Assembly: GCA_000697055.1 (NCBI GenBank)
Contig: JNDT01001851.1
Coordinates: 1 to 31,873, forward strand
Direction of reading: 5' to 3'
Source of the DNA: Saksenaea vasiformis B4078
Lineage: Eukaryota; Mucoromycota; Mucoromycetes; Mucorales; Saksenaeaceae
Length of the DNA: 31,873 nucleotides
Position numbers and translations under genes: made by a program. Each line of letters opens with the position of its first letter. Position 1 is the first letter of the stretch. Under the pieces are notes generated by a model. It searched no databases and had not been told where the DNA came from. It saw only the letters and a program-made list of their open reading frames with translations. Shown piece after piece: positions 10,314 through 19,873 of this stretch.

Positions 10314-10860
10314 GAAACGCACAGCCGGAACGGAGAAAGAAACAATTAGCAGATTGTGGAACATATGTAACGGAGACTACAATAAGAACAATAATGACAG
10401 CAGAAGTAATGTTTTTTCTCGTCCTTTCTTTATTGTTTATGAGCAACGTAATTATCTTTATGAAACGAGAGCTTATATTTTTTCAAAGTGACAGGTATTC
10501 GGGAGGAGCCGAGGAGAGAAATGATAGTCCGTGGTGGTACAGATGGCGTGTATTTGATGGTCAACTATTTATGTAACGGTACTCGGGAAAGGTAACCCGG
10601 TTTTCAGATTCCTTGTCTACGGCCTTTCTTGGCTTATGCATATATCCCTCACGGTATGTTATGTAAAGCCGGCTTTATTTACAGATGCATATATGTAGCT
10701 ATCATAGGAAAAATATGTAGAAAGAGAAAATAAAAAAAAGGCCTAAGAAGAATTAAAAACGGCAAAGAAAACAAAAGAGATCCAAATTGCGCTGACAATG
10801 AAGAAATTGGATGAATGAGCATAGGCATACAAGGTTTAAAATATCATAGGGTTTGTTGCT
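10314..10860. other. spacer with one small hydrophobic ORF
   Basis: A 60-codon plus-strand ORF at 10394-10576 (true ATG) has one predicted membrane helix (VMFFLVLSLLFMSNVIIFM) and a polar tail. It has no known family and could be chance in AT-rich DNA. The rest holds 3' flank of the C2H2 gene with AATAAAA-like runs near 10730. Confidence 0.25.
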
Positions 10861-11637
10861 TCATTGCGGTTTTTTATGTATGTTGTTGTTATGACGGCGT
10901 AGCGCATCGGGACGCGAGAAGGGTCGATGGCAGTCGTGACAGTAATGCTTGGGTGAGGTAGAATGGTATCGATGACTTCTAAGATGACGCGAAAGGTCTT
11001 GGGGACGCCCGAATTCACGTCTGCAGAAACTACAGTAGCGGTTTTCTCTCACCGCATCCGTCTGCGGGAGACCTTCTTCAGGATCGGTTTGCCTAGCCAC
11101 ATCATTAGAGTTCAAGAGTGGTGGTGGCTGAGGGGAGGAACGTGGTGGCGCAGAGGTTGTTACTAACGGGGCGTCCACATACCAATGTGGCTCCGCAATT
11201 CCCGAAGAAACGGGATATACATCCGGTAATGTTCGTTCACTGTTAATCTCGGTAGCAAATGCGGTCAATTGGGACATAAGAACCTGTTGGTCCTGGATCT
11301 CCTCTCCTGGTGAAGTAATTGGAGTATCATCAAGCGATTGGAACATAGCTATCGGTATCACAGGTGTTGCCATAGTATCGTAGTAGGTCGTTGCTGGAAC
11401 TGGAAGCAATGCGATTGTCCCTTGTAATTCTTCGATACGTCTCTGAATGGTAGAGATCTGGTTGGCAAGGTCTTCTACAGATTCTGCTATACCGGGATAG
11501 TTTTCAAGCTGGGGTATGGTAGCGTGTCCCAGCTCGTTCTGGGCTAACTGAAGCATAACCAGGCAATTGCTCATTGAATTGAATGGGCAGTATTGCTTAT
11601 TACCAGGTGTTGCTTCGGGTGTCGCATTAGGGTTCAT
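10861..11637 (-). CDS. C2H2 zinc-finger protein, two C-terminal fingers
   Basis: Intronless frame of 258 aa from the ATG at 11637. Two adjacent C2H2 fingers close the protein: C202, C205, H218, H222 (YCSFCRREFGRPQDLSRH) and C233, C236, H249, H254, the second with four residues between its histidines. Residues about 50-75 (SVEDLANQISTIQRRIEEL) fit a short coiled coil and could mediate dimer formation. The middle is proline- and serine-rich and probably disordered. It is a likely nuclear DNA-binding regulator; targets cannot be read from the sequence. A TATTTAAAT-like box lies about 60 nt upstream (near 11695-11703). Confidence 0.85.
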   Translation of the reverse strand: MNPNATPEATPGNKQYCPFNSMSNCLVMLQLAQNELGHATIPQLENYPGIAESVEDLANQISTIQRRIEELQGTIALLPVPATTYYDTMATPVIPIAMFQSLDDTPITSPGEEIQDQQVLMSQLTAFATEINSERTLPDVYPVSSGIAEPHWYVDAPLVTTSAPPRSSPQPPPLLNSNDVARQTDPEEGLPQTDAVRENRYCSFCRREFGRPQDLSRHLRSHRYHSTSPKHYCHDCHRPFSRPDALRRHNNNIHKKPQ

Positions 11638-12126
11638 TGAAAGAATTGGGAAGTTGAATGAATGAAAGTAGTTCAGGGCAAGTTCTGTCCGAGTATTTAA
11701 ATGTTTTCTGTTTCCGCGTTCTATATTCTGATGTCGATCTTGGCAACACTTTTGAATATAAGAGTGGCGCGTGTGTTAAAATAAAAAAAAAAGCTTCTTA
11801 GTTTAGAAGCAATAACGTCGATCCGCGGTAAAACAGGGATAAGAGCAGAAAAGACTCATATTTTTGGAGTTAATGATCAACGTTCACTTTTTGACTCGTG
11901 GCAGCTACGCAATCTAGCGTAGGTTTTCCCAGTTATCTTTATTCTTCCATAATCATCAAGCTCAGCAGAATTGGACCAATCAACAGTCTTGCATTAAGTG
12001 ACTGTCCTTTTTATACTTGGAAACAATCAATGTCCATTTGCTGCAAAAGAACATTTTTCCTGTTTTTGGGCTCGCCAGCCCAGGAAAATTTACTTGCATT
12101 TTTTAAAGCACCGCTTTGATGAGATC
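11638..12126. other. divergent promoter spacer
   Basis: Lies between the minus-strand C2H2 gene and the plus-strand small gene. A frame open since 11998 continues into the latter, so its true first exon may start upstream. A run of about 12 adenines is near 11780. Nothing else is supported. Confidence 0.35.
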
Positions 12127-12568
12127 ATGTTAGGGATCGCCGAAGTCGATCCCGGAAGATACCGTTTCCTCGGAGAATCTTCTCTTGTCATTGGCTTTAT
12201 CCCCTTTGCGCATTATAATCGGAAAGTTGGAAACCGCCCAGACATTTACATAATCGACTTCCCTCACGTAGCTATACCACCAAGATGTGCCACCTCAACA
12301 GTGACTTCACTTCAGTGGCGTCGTATTGCAGACGTCGACCGAAATTGCGCACTCAGGCACACGGAGTCATACCAAATTCAGGTTCTTGTCAGATGAGCAG
12401 GTGGCCCAAAATGTCCATGCTGCCATTCAAGTTTCGAATGCTAGAACAGATCTTCAGACTAAAACTTGTGTAAGTGAAAGTACCGGCTTTCTCAGTAATT
12501 TTGGCACGAAGTTCACACCCAGCTTGAGATGAATGTTCTTTTGATTCCTTTCTTCTTAGCGTGCTTAA
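12127..12568 (+). CDS. putative small spliced gene, unrecognised
   Basis: Model join(12127..12267,12332..12469,12560..12568), 95 aa. The support is splice logic: the frame holding DPGRYRFLGESSLV and KVGNRPDIYIIDFPH joins in phase 0 through GTAGCT to TATTGCAG with a second frame holding TEIAHSGTRSHTKF and DEQVAQNVHAAIQVSNARTD. A strong GTAAGT donor at 12470 then joins a TTCTTCTTAG acceptor and stops after two residues. The start is uncertain; the first frame stays open back to 11998, so the real N-terminus may be longer. No domain is recognised. It could be a lineage-specific gene or a fragment. Confidence 0.35.
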
Positions 12569-13002
12569 AGATCGTCAGTGACAACATCTATGCGTGAAAA
12601 ACCAATCGTAGAGCGCTGGATATACTGTATTAACGTAGACAAGCGGAACTCATTCCTATTACGTGCACGTTGTTTTGCAACCAAAAGAGTCTATACGTCA
12701 GCCCTTGCCTTCTGCAACCTTTTTTTTTCTTTTTTTTTGCTTATAATACCTAGATTTAGGTGGCCAACTCTAAGGACCAAAATTACATTGCAGTTAGTGG
12801 GGTACTGATATGATAGGTACCAAAATAGAACAGCTGTGATGTGTAAAATGTTTTCCCGTGAGCAGCACGATTACATTTTGGACATGCTGCTCAATGCTGG
12901 ATTTTTAGATGTCGCGAAAAAGTACTAGGCCTCGCCACCTATAACCCATGGGTTATTTTACTTTATCTGTCTCGTTTAGCTGCATTATCTCGTCTTAGTC
13001 AG
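12569..13002. other. spacer, nothing recognised
   Basis: Contains pyrimidine-rich tracts near 12720-12740. A plus-strand ORF at 12578-12808 lacks any motif and is not called. Confidence 0.35.
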
Positions 13003-13170
13003 CTATGTACGGAAGCTGACTCCGATCACAGCTAACAATTCTCGCGGGTGGAGGAAGTTGATATTGAAGACCCGATAGCCAAGTCTTCTTCGTGACCACT
13101 TCGTAATTAAACACAATTCATAGTGGAATGTTCCATCGCTCAAAAAGTACTTCTTTTGGAAGTTCTCCAT
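13003..13170 (-). CDS. small hypothetical ORF, 55 aa
   Basis: ATG at 13170, stop TAG at 13003-13005. The product is basic and aromatic-rich (ENFQKKYFLSDGTFHYELC, then KWSRRRLGYRVFNINFLH). The frame remains open for about 17 codons upstream of the ATG, so it could also be an internal exon. No family is recognised. It is listed because its composition looks like protein. Confidence 0.2.
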   Translation of the reverse strand: MENFQKKYFLSDGTFHYELCLITKWSRRRLGYRVFNINFLHPRELLAVIGVSFRT

Positions 13171-13406
13171 GGTCACATTGTGGAATAAGCAGGTAGGATG
13201 ATGGTGATCGCGTCAATGATCAATCGGATACGTTCCGGCTAATCGGTAATCAACGCCACAACGGTACGATGATACGTCTTCTGTGTAGATGCTGCGGATT
13301 TCAGCGTCTGTTTCGTCCCTGCCTTACATATACCGTCACGGAGAGGGAAAAAAGACAGAAGATGAGGGAAAACTATGTAGAATAATTAAAGGAAAGAAAA
13401 CAGGGA

Positions 13407-13795
13407 ATGGAGACCACTCCAACAGGAGAATCTTGTATTACCGATCCTTTTTCCCCATCCACCCCAGTTCCTTGTTCGCTACAAAATACGTTTATGCCAC
13501 GCTGTCATGGGGTTTTTCAGTCGTTACTGGCAACTATGCCATCGAACACGCCGTCATCCATCGTTCCTAGATTATCGACGGCTTTGGCAGCCCTCCTTTG
13601 GCAAATTTAACGTACATCAACTATATGTCCTGTGTACAAGTAGCAGCAGAAGTTTTTCTCGCTTTTCTCGTCTTATTTTAAGGATCTCACACATAACTTG
13701 ACCAGATCGAGCTTTCCTCCCCGCTTGCCGTTGGATCTGCAGTGATGAACATCCTTGAACCACAAGGTATCAAGTCGGAGGAAAGCAAAGAATAA
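13407..13795 (+). CDS. probable spliced gene, exon model unresolved
   Basis: The clearest piece is a last exon at 13706-13795: acceptor CTTGACCAG, then IELSSPLAVGSAVMNILEP and a stop TAA. In phase with it, a donor GTAGCA at 13640 would close an exon 13571-13639 (GFGSPPLANLTYINYMSCVQ) that follows TTCCTAG. Upstream, two ATG-led frames compete: 13289 (93 codons) and 13407 (67 codons; GESCITDPFSPSTPVPCSLQ). I could not find one phase-consistent join for all pieces. No family is recognised. A transcript would settle the model. Confidence 0.3.
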
Positions 13796-13910
13796 GCCAG
13801 AGCATCTATCTTTTTACCTTTCCCTTCTAGTATTTATCCAGAATTGATTTATCAAACTTTGCGTATGCTGTGTCTGAGTTACATTAGTTTATAGATGTAC
13901 ATTGATTGAC

Positions 13911-14141
13911 ATGGCTAAAAATAAGGGAAGAGGGATTATAAGCCATCCAACTATGACGATTGCATCTGGCAGTAATACTCTTCACGACCGTGAGCATTTT
14001 CATTTGAAATATGGTGTTCCCGACTTAAAGGAAAACGCTGCAGAACATATATTATATCTTCATTCTCATATACTCCCTTTCGTCAGATCCGGAATTGCTG
14101 TAAAATTCATTCGTCTTACCGGCGTTCGACTTATGATGTAA
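13911..14141 (+). CDS. small hypothetical ORF, 76 aa (competes with minus strand)
   Basis: True ATG at 13911. The product starts MAKNKGRGIISHPTMTIASG and is mostly polar with several histidines (HDREHFHLKYGVPDLKE). Its stop codon lies in the left arm of the hairpin at 14139-14162. A minus-strand model overlaps most of it, and at most one is likely to be real. Confidence 0.2.
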   Translation: MAKNKGRGIISHPTMTIASGSNTLHDREHFHLKYGVPDLKENAAEHILYLHSHILPFVRSGIAVKFIRLTGVRLMM

Positions 14142-14269
14142 AATTCCAGCGGTGGAATTTTATCACCCTTACTAGCAACTTCTTTAAAAAGGGTTGTCAG
14201 TGGACCACCCGCCAACAATGTTCTTGAAGCTATGCCATCATAAGCTCTCCGGAAGATGCTCTGCTTCAT
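13951..14269 (-). CDS. small hypothetical spliced ORF (competes with plus strand)
   Basis: True ATG at 14269. Exon 14269-14120 (KQSIFRRAYDGIASRTLLAG) joins in phase 0 through a GTAAGA donor and TTCTGCAG acceptor to 14037-13951, which ends in TAG; this gives 78 aa. The 82-nt intron is longer than most here. Without splicing the frame ends at 14066. It lies just downstream of the hydrolase gene on the same strand. No family is recognised. Confidence 0.22.
14139..14162. repeat. perfect 10-bp hairpin
   Basis: TAAAATTCCA and TGGAATTTTA flank the loop GCGG. The stem is perfect and would form in RNA from either strand. It overlaps the stop codon of the plus-strand ORF and lies inside exon 1 of the minus-strand model. 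Confidence 0.7.
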
Positions 14270-14410
14270 ACAATTGTAGATGCAGTGATATCCATCTATG
14301 ATACAATCAAATACTAGACCGCTTGGCTACACTTATTTAATGAGGAAATAATGGTAGTAATAATGATAATAATAGCGCGTATGGACGATCAGTAGCTTTA
14401 ATTTCTCAGG

Positions 14411-15923
14411 TTATCCAGGTATACTCCGATAACGTCGTCCATGTAACATATAAACGAGTTTCGATTGCAGTTGCTCTTGGTCGGAAAAATCATGGAAATG
14501 TAGCCTTCTCCATGACTTACTGATCAACGGCACACCTATTTTTGCCCACCAACCTATGCTCTCGACTGCCTCTTGAGATCTCGAAAATGGAAAAGCCTGG
14601 AAGACATGTGCCATGTCCTGGTCAAAAAGTTAATCAATGGACGGTATCATTTATCCCTCCGTTACCTCGTATTGTTCATGATAAACAAGAGTCGTTTTTG
14701 AGGCATTGATTTTATTAGCAAGAGCTTTGATTTCATCCCGCAAAGATTCGCATCCTCCTGATTGGATCATAATTGGAGGCAAGTGTTCAAAATGGTCTGC
14801 AAAAATTGGAGACACATAGGGATGACGGGTTAAGATGGGAAAATGATCTGGATGGAGATAGAGCATGGCAGGATTGATTGTCCGCAGAGCCTCAGGATTG
14901 GATGGTAGGTAGTCGTATAAAGATGCATCATTCCAGCTCGGATACGAAAACGTCAAGTCAACCCATGGCTATGTCAGATTGTCAGTTAGTTTGTCTGCGA
15001 TAATGAACTATACCGATAATAATACGGCTCCTTCTGGCAGTGGAAGCCCATGATCACGAAGGTAAAGCATCATAGCAAGACAAAGCCCTGCTCCTGCTGA
15101 ATCGCCCATGACCATAATATTATGGGAGGCAATATTTAAACCATCGGGGTCGCCTAAGTAGAGAAAGGACTGCACAGCGTCGTAGAGCGCCCCAGGAAAC
15201 GGAACCTCAGGGGCAAGCCTGTAATTTACGGCTAGAAGAGAGTTAATTGTAAAAATTGAGATTCAAGAATGGCCCACAGCTACCCAATAGCTTTCTGTTT
15301 GTTGTCTTGCTCAACTTGTATGTTAGTGGTCTGTGTGTTTGTGCGCTCATAGCACAATAGCCACCACCGTGTAAATATAATATCACTTTCTCGTCCTTGC
15401 CACTGAAATTAACTGACTCATGGTTGGCTGCATTATCATGATTGTATGTGTTGTCCGCAGACATCCACTCTGCATCAATTAGTCGTGTGCCATCTTCGCT
15501 CAAGTCGGCCTGTCTTAGTATTCCACAAAGCCCTCTAGGCTTTACTTGGAATGAGCCATCCGTTATTTTGCATCCCAAAGGTTTTAAGATGGTGGGTGCA
15601 ACGAGTACGATTCTCCAGAAAGCCAGGCTATTGGATAATGACTGGTCTCTGAATGCTTGTAAAATGCTCATAACGACAGTTGTCTGTATGTTCCAACCTG
15701 GCTTTTTAGGTTTCGACGCCATATGTAACCACACATCGAGAATCAATCGACACATACTTCCCGGAACCTTCCGTAGAATTTGACATAATTCAAGGATCGT
15801 AGCGGAGGTCGATGTAGGCGCGGTATAGTTGGCCGTGAATGATATCGCTTGAACGGCGACAAGACAGCACCCTTTTATACTACAAGGTTGAATCACTTGT
15901 ACTGTGTCCATGCTGCTTTCCAT
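14411..15923 (-). CDS. HSL-family alpha/beta hydrolase (esterase/lipase)
   Basis: Model complement of 15923-15284, 15231-15014, 14968-14666, 14617-14411; 455 aa. The introns are 52, 45 and 48 nt, GT-AG, and all joins keep frame. The catalytic domain is complete: oxyanion-hole motif HGGG at 185-188, nucleophile Ser258 in GDSAG, Asp364 in ESLRDE, and His391 in DMAHVF. VNYRLAPEVPFPGALYD is the typical strand and loop after HGGG. Such enzymes hydrolyse short- to medium-chain esters or lipids. About 180 residues precede the core, including a hydrophobic stretch near 101-113 that may anchor the protein to membranes or lipid droplets; fungal relatives act as steryl or acyl-ester deacetylases. The substrate cannot be deduced. 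The start is at the first ATG; a second lies four codons on. Confidence 0.9.
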
Positions 15924-16194
15924 AGACCGGAATGTGGGAAAAAGATCCCTATTTATTGTATTATGTCTGTCGTATGATGAAAGATATCACATGGTATTGA
16001 TTTTACCCCACAATTATTCGACAACCCATATGAAAATTAACCAAGGGAGGTAGCTCTGTGATTTGTCAAATAGTTCTTCATTATGAAGATCCAAAGTTAA
16101 GCAGGGATTGGCTTCATAAGCACACTTCTACTGAGTGATGCTGCCACATACATGCTAGATTTACCCCACATTAATCAGTTCATTCTTAAACAAT

Positions 16195-17327
16195 TCATGA
16201 GATGAGCATACCAAGTTCTTTCGCTGTTCTCCCTTGCTTATCCAACCGTGTCTTGTCTGTACCTTGTTTTATCAAGAACTGGACAACTTCTAGGTGTCCT
16301 TCTTTTGCAGCATGCATTAATGGCGACCAATGGTCCCAAACATCGGGCTCATCCCACTGGATGATCCGTCCATGCTCCTCCATGATCTGAGTCAGCATTT
16401 GTAGTACGTTTAGATGTCCTAACATTGAAGCGTGATGAATGGTGCTGCGGCCAATTGCATCAGTATCATTAGGATCTGCGCCTTGGTTCAACAGAAATTT
16501 CAGTAGATCAAGGTTTTGCGAAACGACTGCATCCAATAGCAAATTTCGACCTGACTTATCTCTATGGACAAGTAATGTCGAAAGTGCTACTGGTGCGTTG
16601 TGAATAAGATCCATGACCATCTCCATTGATGTTTCTGGGGCGTTGCATAACGCAGCCGCAATATGTATGGGATTTCGACCAGACTTTGTTTCCCTTATAA
16701 TTGCCTGTGGATACTGTCGAGCTAGATATTTCTCCATTTCCACATGTCCTACAATGGATATTTAGCACAAACAAGAAGAATTTTGCCTACTACCTTCTTG
16801 AACAGCCATGTGAAGCGCTGTTCTTCCGTCCTTGCTGGTCCTGTCTAGCATTGCTCCAAATCGAACCAATATCTCAAGAATATCCAGACGTCCCTTCATG
16901 GCTGATGGAGCACGTCAGCGCGACCGGAAATAATGCAGGAACGACCTACCTGCAATCATCGCGGGTGTCCAATCCCCACGTTTAAGCGCATTGACATCAA
17001 CGCCACATGTATTTAGTAAGTAGGTGACGCACTCTGCCGAATCGATGGCTTCATGCAATGGTTGCCTACCTATCATTCATTGTAAAATATTACACACTTG
17101 ACGGAACTGTGAAATTTACCATGTTCGTTGACGGCACCCATATCTGCACCCTGCTTGTGCAACGCTGTCAAAACAGAAAGGCAGTGACTCCTCGCTGCAA
17201 AATGAACAAGCGCATCTCCATGGCTATCCTTCGCATTGACTAATTCCTCTTTTGCCTCACATTCATTCAATGTTTTCTCAACTAATTCCGCTGATCGAAG
17301 CTGAAACCATGTATTAGGAGCACGCAT
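16195..17327 (-). CDS. ankyrin-repeat protein, ANKRD16-like
   Basis: Model complement of 17327-17120, 17069-16950, 16901-16794, 16748-16195; 329 aa. The introns are 45-50 nt and every junction is phase 1. Eight or so ankyrin repeats fill the protein, for example GRQPLHEAIDSAECVTYLL, DWTPAMIAAMKGRLDILEIL, DGRTALHMAVQEGHVEM and WSPLMHAAKEGHLEVVQFL. The order and the details (ALKRGDWTP, then SKDGRTALH, then ETKSGRNPIHIAA) resemble vertebrate ANKRD16, which binds alanyl-tRNA synthetase and removes mischarged serine; this is family inference only. The start is uncertain: an upstream exon 17583-17361 can join through GTGAGC to an acceptor at 17291 (391 aa total), but its first codons lie in repeat copy C, so I prefer the ATG at 17327. 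Confidence 0.8.
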
Positions 17328-17547
17328 GGCAAGAAAAAAGAGTTGGGAATCTCAGCTCACCGTCACTGCTATTTTCTTCCACTAATGGACACCAGATCGC
17401 TTGAATCTGTCTTGTCACGGTAACAATGGTGCGACATCTATTTACAGTAGGCTGAGAGGGCGTTTTTGCATGTAATTTTTCTTGCTCATATTTAGTTATG
17501 TATCTTAAATCATGCGAAGGATAGTTCGCCTTACTGTCTGTTGAATG

Positions 17548-18390
17548 GATTTTTACGCTACTTTGTGTAAATTTTACGTCCATCAAGAGCCAGGTTTGCG
17601 CTAAGGAACGGATGAAATCTGCGGTTATCAGTTATAAATTGGCGATAAAATAATAATCTACTTGCATCAACTTGACCCCCAGACGGACCCAAAACTTATT
17701 GAGCAGCATGAAAACTCTTCATCGTTAGTAAATGAAGACATTTGATATCAATCTGCTTACCCCCGCAGTGTGTTCCCGTATGATTGTGGGGATCGGCGCC
17801 GCACCTTGGAACAGTGCGCACGGTGAGAACTGCTAGTGGCCATACAGCTCATTTTTTGGAAGCACAATAGAGAACTTGGACGATGCATCACCTGGCGAGG
17901 ACTTGAAGGATGTAAGAATTAGTAACAACTGTGCTTACGAATGGATATCATTTCATTTACCTAATGTGACAGAGGGAGCTCACTCAGCCAAGGTAGTTCG
18001 AACAGAAGTCTTGTAGAATAAAATATGAACGTGCAGAATGAATGACCTTGTATACGTTTTGAAGAATTGACATCCTTACGGGATGTTTTTATGAAAGAAC
18101 AGAGCCAAAGAAACAGGAAATTCATGCGTCCTATTAAACACGGATCACTTAGGTGGAACCTGTCCTTACCGTGAGTCATTTTTTACTGCTTCCGATGGGA
18201 TCCTGGGAATCCATCACTGGAGTACTCTCAATGCAAGACTCTGGTTATCGAGGAGCGAAATATTCCTTGGATTAACGCAAAACGACTTAATTCCCAGCGC
18301 AAAGGCCCATCACTTTCCAGTGCGAAAATTGTTCGGCTTGAAAGTCTCATAATATTTATCTGACGCGAATATTAATTCCAAATTCAGTAA
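17548..18390 (+). repeat. dispersed repeat, copy C
   Basis: Matches copy B along most of its length: TTTGCGCTAAGGAACGGATG, ATTGGCGATAAAATAATA, CATCGTTAGTAAATGA, AATTGACATCCTTACGGGAT, AACAGAGCCAAAGAAAC and CTTCCGATGGGATCCTGGGA. It ends near TTCCAAATTC like B. It has one copy of the segment duplicated in B and lacks the GC palindrome. Its 5' edge overlaps the possible first exon of the ankyrin gene. Confidence 0.75.
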
Positions 18391-19164
18391 ACCATGCCTG
18401 ATAGATACACAGATCATGCGCTCATAGTTTGGATAGAGAGTTGCACTTAAGCAAAGCGATAAAGTATAAATTTTGAATGTATTTATCTTTAATAGGCTAT
18501 AGATCAAGTTTGTCAAGGTAGAGCATGATTACGTATAGCATTGCTGTTGTTTACAATGTATCTTACGATGCAGATGCGCGGGAAATCTGCAATAGCACAA
18601 TGCTTTAATCTCAGATTTAGAGGTAGTGCGGCCAAAACAAAGAAAAACCATGACCTTTTCTTTTTTAGTGGGTTATTTGACAACACACGTTTATCAGCGA
18701 TACAACATATCTTGACACGATGGACCGGAAAAACGTATATGCTTCTGATATTACCATATATATGTGTGTATGTATGTACTTCTAACGGGATCTCGTTTAC
18801 GGGCGTTGCTTTCGTAAGAAGAACTATAAGATCATGAATGTTGTAGAGAAGCACACGACAATGTGCTGTATGTGTTGAAAAAACTGTGTACTAAAAGGTG
18901 CATGTATAAGCGTGGCTCTCTACAGAGTATAATTAACGCATTTCTTTGTTCGATACAACGTTAAGAGTGTAGCAATTTTTAATGTGGCTATCGTGGTGCA
19001 CCAAATCATCTGACCGTCCGAATTTGCCTTAGCCTTGAGATGCGATTCTCTTGCAGCGACGCCGACGTTATCGTTCTCCCGTTTTATGGATTAAAAGGTT
19101 AATTGCGGAAGACCTACACTATTTATACTGTGCTCTTTTTCTTTTCTTGTTGAAGCCCGGTAGT
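18391..19164. other. AT-rich spacer
   Basis: Two opposite-strand ORFs at 18513-18854 mirror each other and carry no motif. A short frame from the ATG at 19038 (20 codons) lies just before the next candidate gene. Nothing firm. Confidence 0.35.
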
Positions 19165-19499
19165 ATGGATTTTGTAATAGGATTGGCAGCTTACATTGAT
19201 AACGGTGGTCTGCACGAGTTGTATTTTTCTCGTCGTGTATCCTGGCGTGCACGGGTTTCCAGAAAGCTTAAACGTCTGGCACACGGGTGCATGATCTAGG
19301 AGAAGGGGCAGTTGAACAGCTATCAGGTCCTTTTATTAGCCGACTTTGGCTCGCAGGATTCATGGGAATCCACCCCTTACCGCATGCAGTGATTCGCACG
19401 TACCCACAGTTCGTCGGCGACAACAACCGAATGCTTGAGGAGCAAATGCATACTGACCTGCACATGATACACAAAAACGAAGGGGGCCAAGACAAGTAG
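19165..19499 (+). CDS. putative small spliced gene, unrecognised
   Basis: Model join(19165..19234,19300..19499), 89 aa, ATG at 19165 and stop TAG. The 65-nt intron (GTGTAT to GATCTAG) joins phase 1 and links MDFVIGLAAYIDNGGLHELY with EGAVEQLSGPFISRLWLAGF and a polar tail ending NEGGQDK. The donor is weak and the frame is open upstream of the ATG to 19051, so the N-terminus is unsure. No family is recognised. Confidence 0.25.
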
Positions 19500-19873
19500 G
19501 AGCAATATCAGCTGCTGCAATAAGATCTGGAGAGACTTGCATCGCCCGCCTTTTTTCTTTCCATTGATGAACTTATTGTTGATAGTCTCCTAGTTAAGAA
19601 TGATTCGTTATAACATATGTGGAAATATATGCAATTAGCCGTCATAACGTCTAACAAGATGATCAACACTACGTGGGACAAATCCAGCTCATTAAGGCAT
19701 CACCTCCTTTTTGCAACGTTAACGTTGACTGCTGTGCTCTTTCTTTCCTTTTCTCTTTACACTTATTGGCAGCTGGTCCCTTTTCATCTCCTTTCTCCCT
19801 TAAGAAATATACTATATCCTTGTATTATTATATCTTTGTGTGATAAAAAATTTTGTACCATTATCTATATAGT
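19500..19873. other. STE12-like gene upstream region
   Basis: AT-rich promoter with TATA-like runs (AATATACTATATCC near 19805, TATTATTATATC near 19825) 40-70 nt before the ATG. A 102-codon frame from an ATG at 19617 overlaps the gene's start in another frame and would act as an upstream ORF if transcribed. No clear pheromone-response element TGAAACA was seen. Confidence 0.4.

Noticed and set aside
18513..18854. Opposed ORFs on both strands
   Set aside because: Mirror-image frames in AT-rich DNA without motifs or codon signal.
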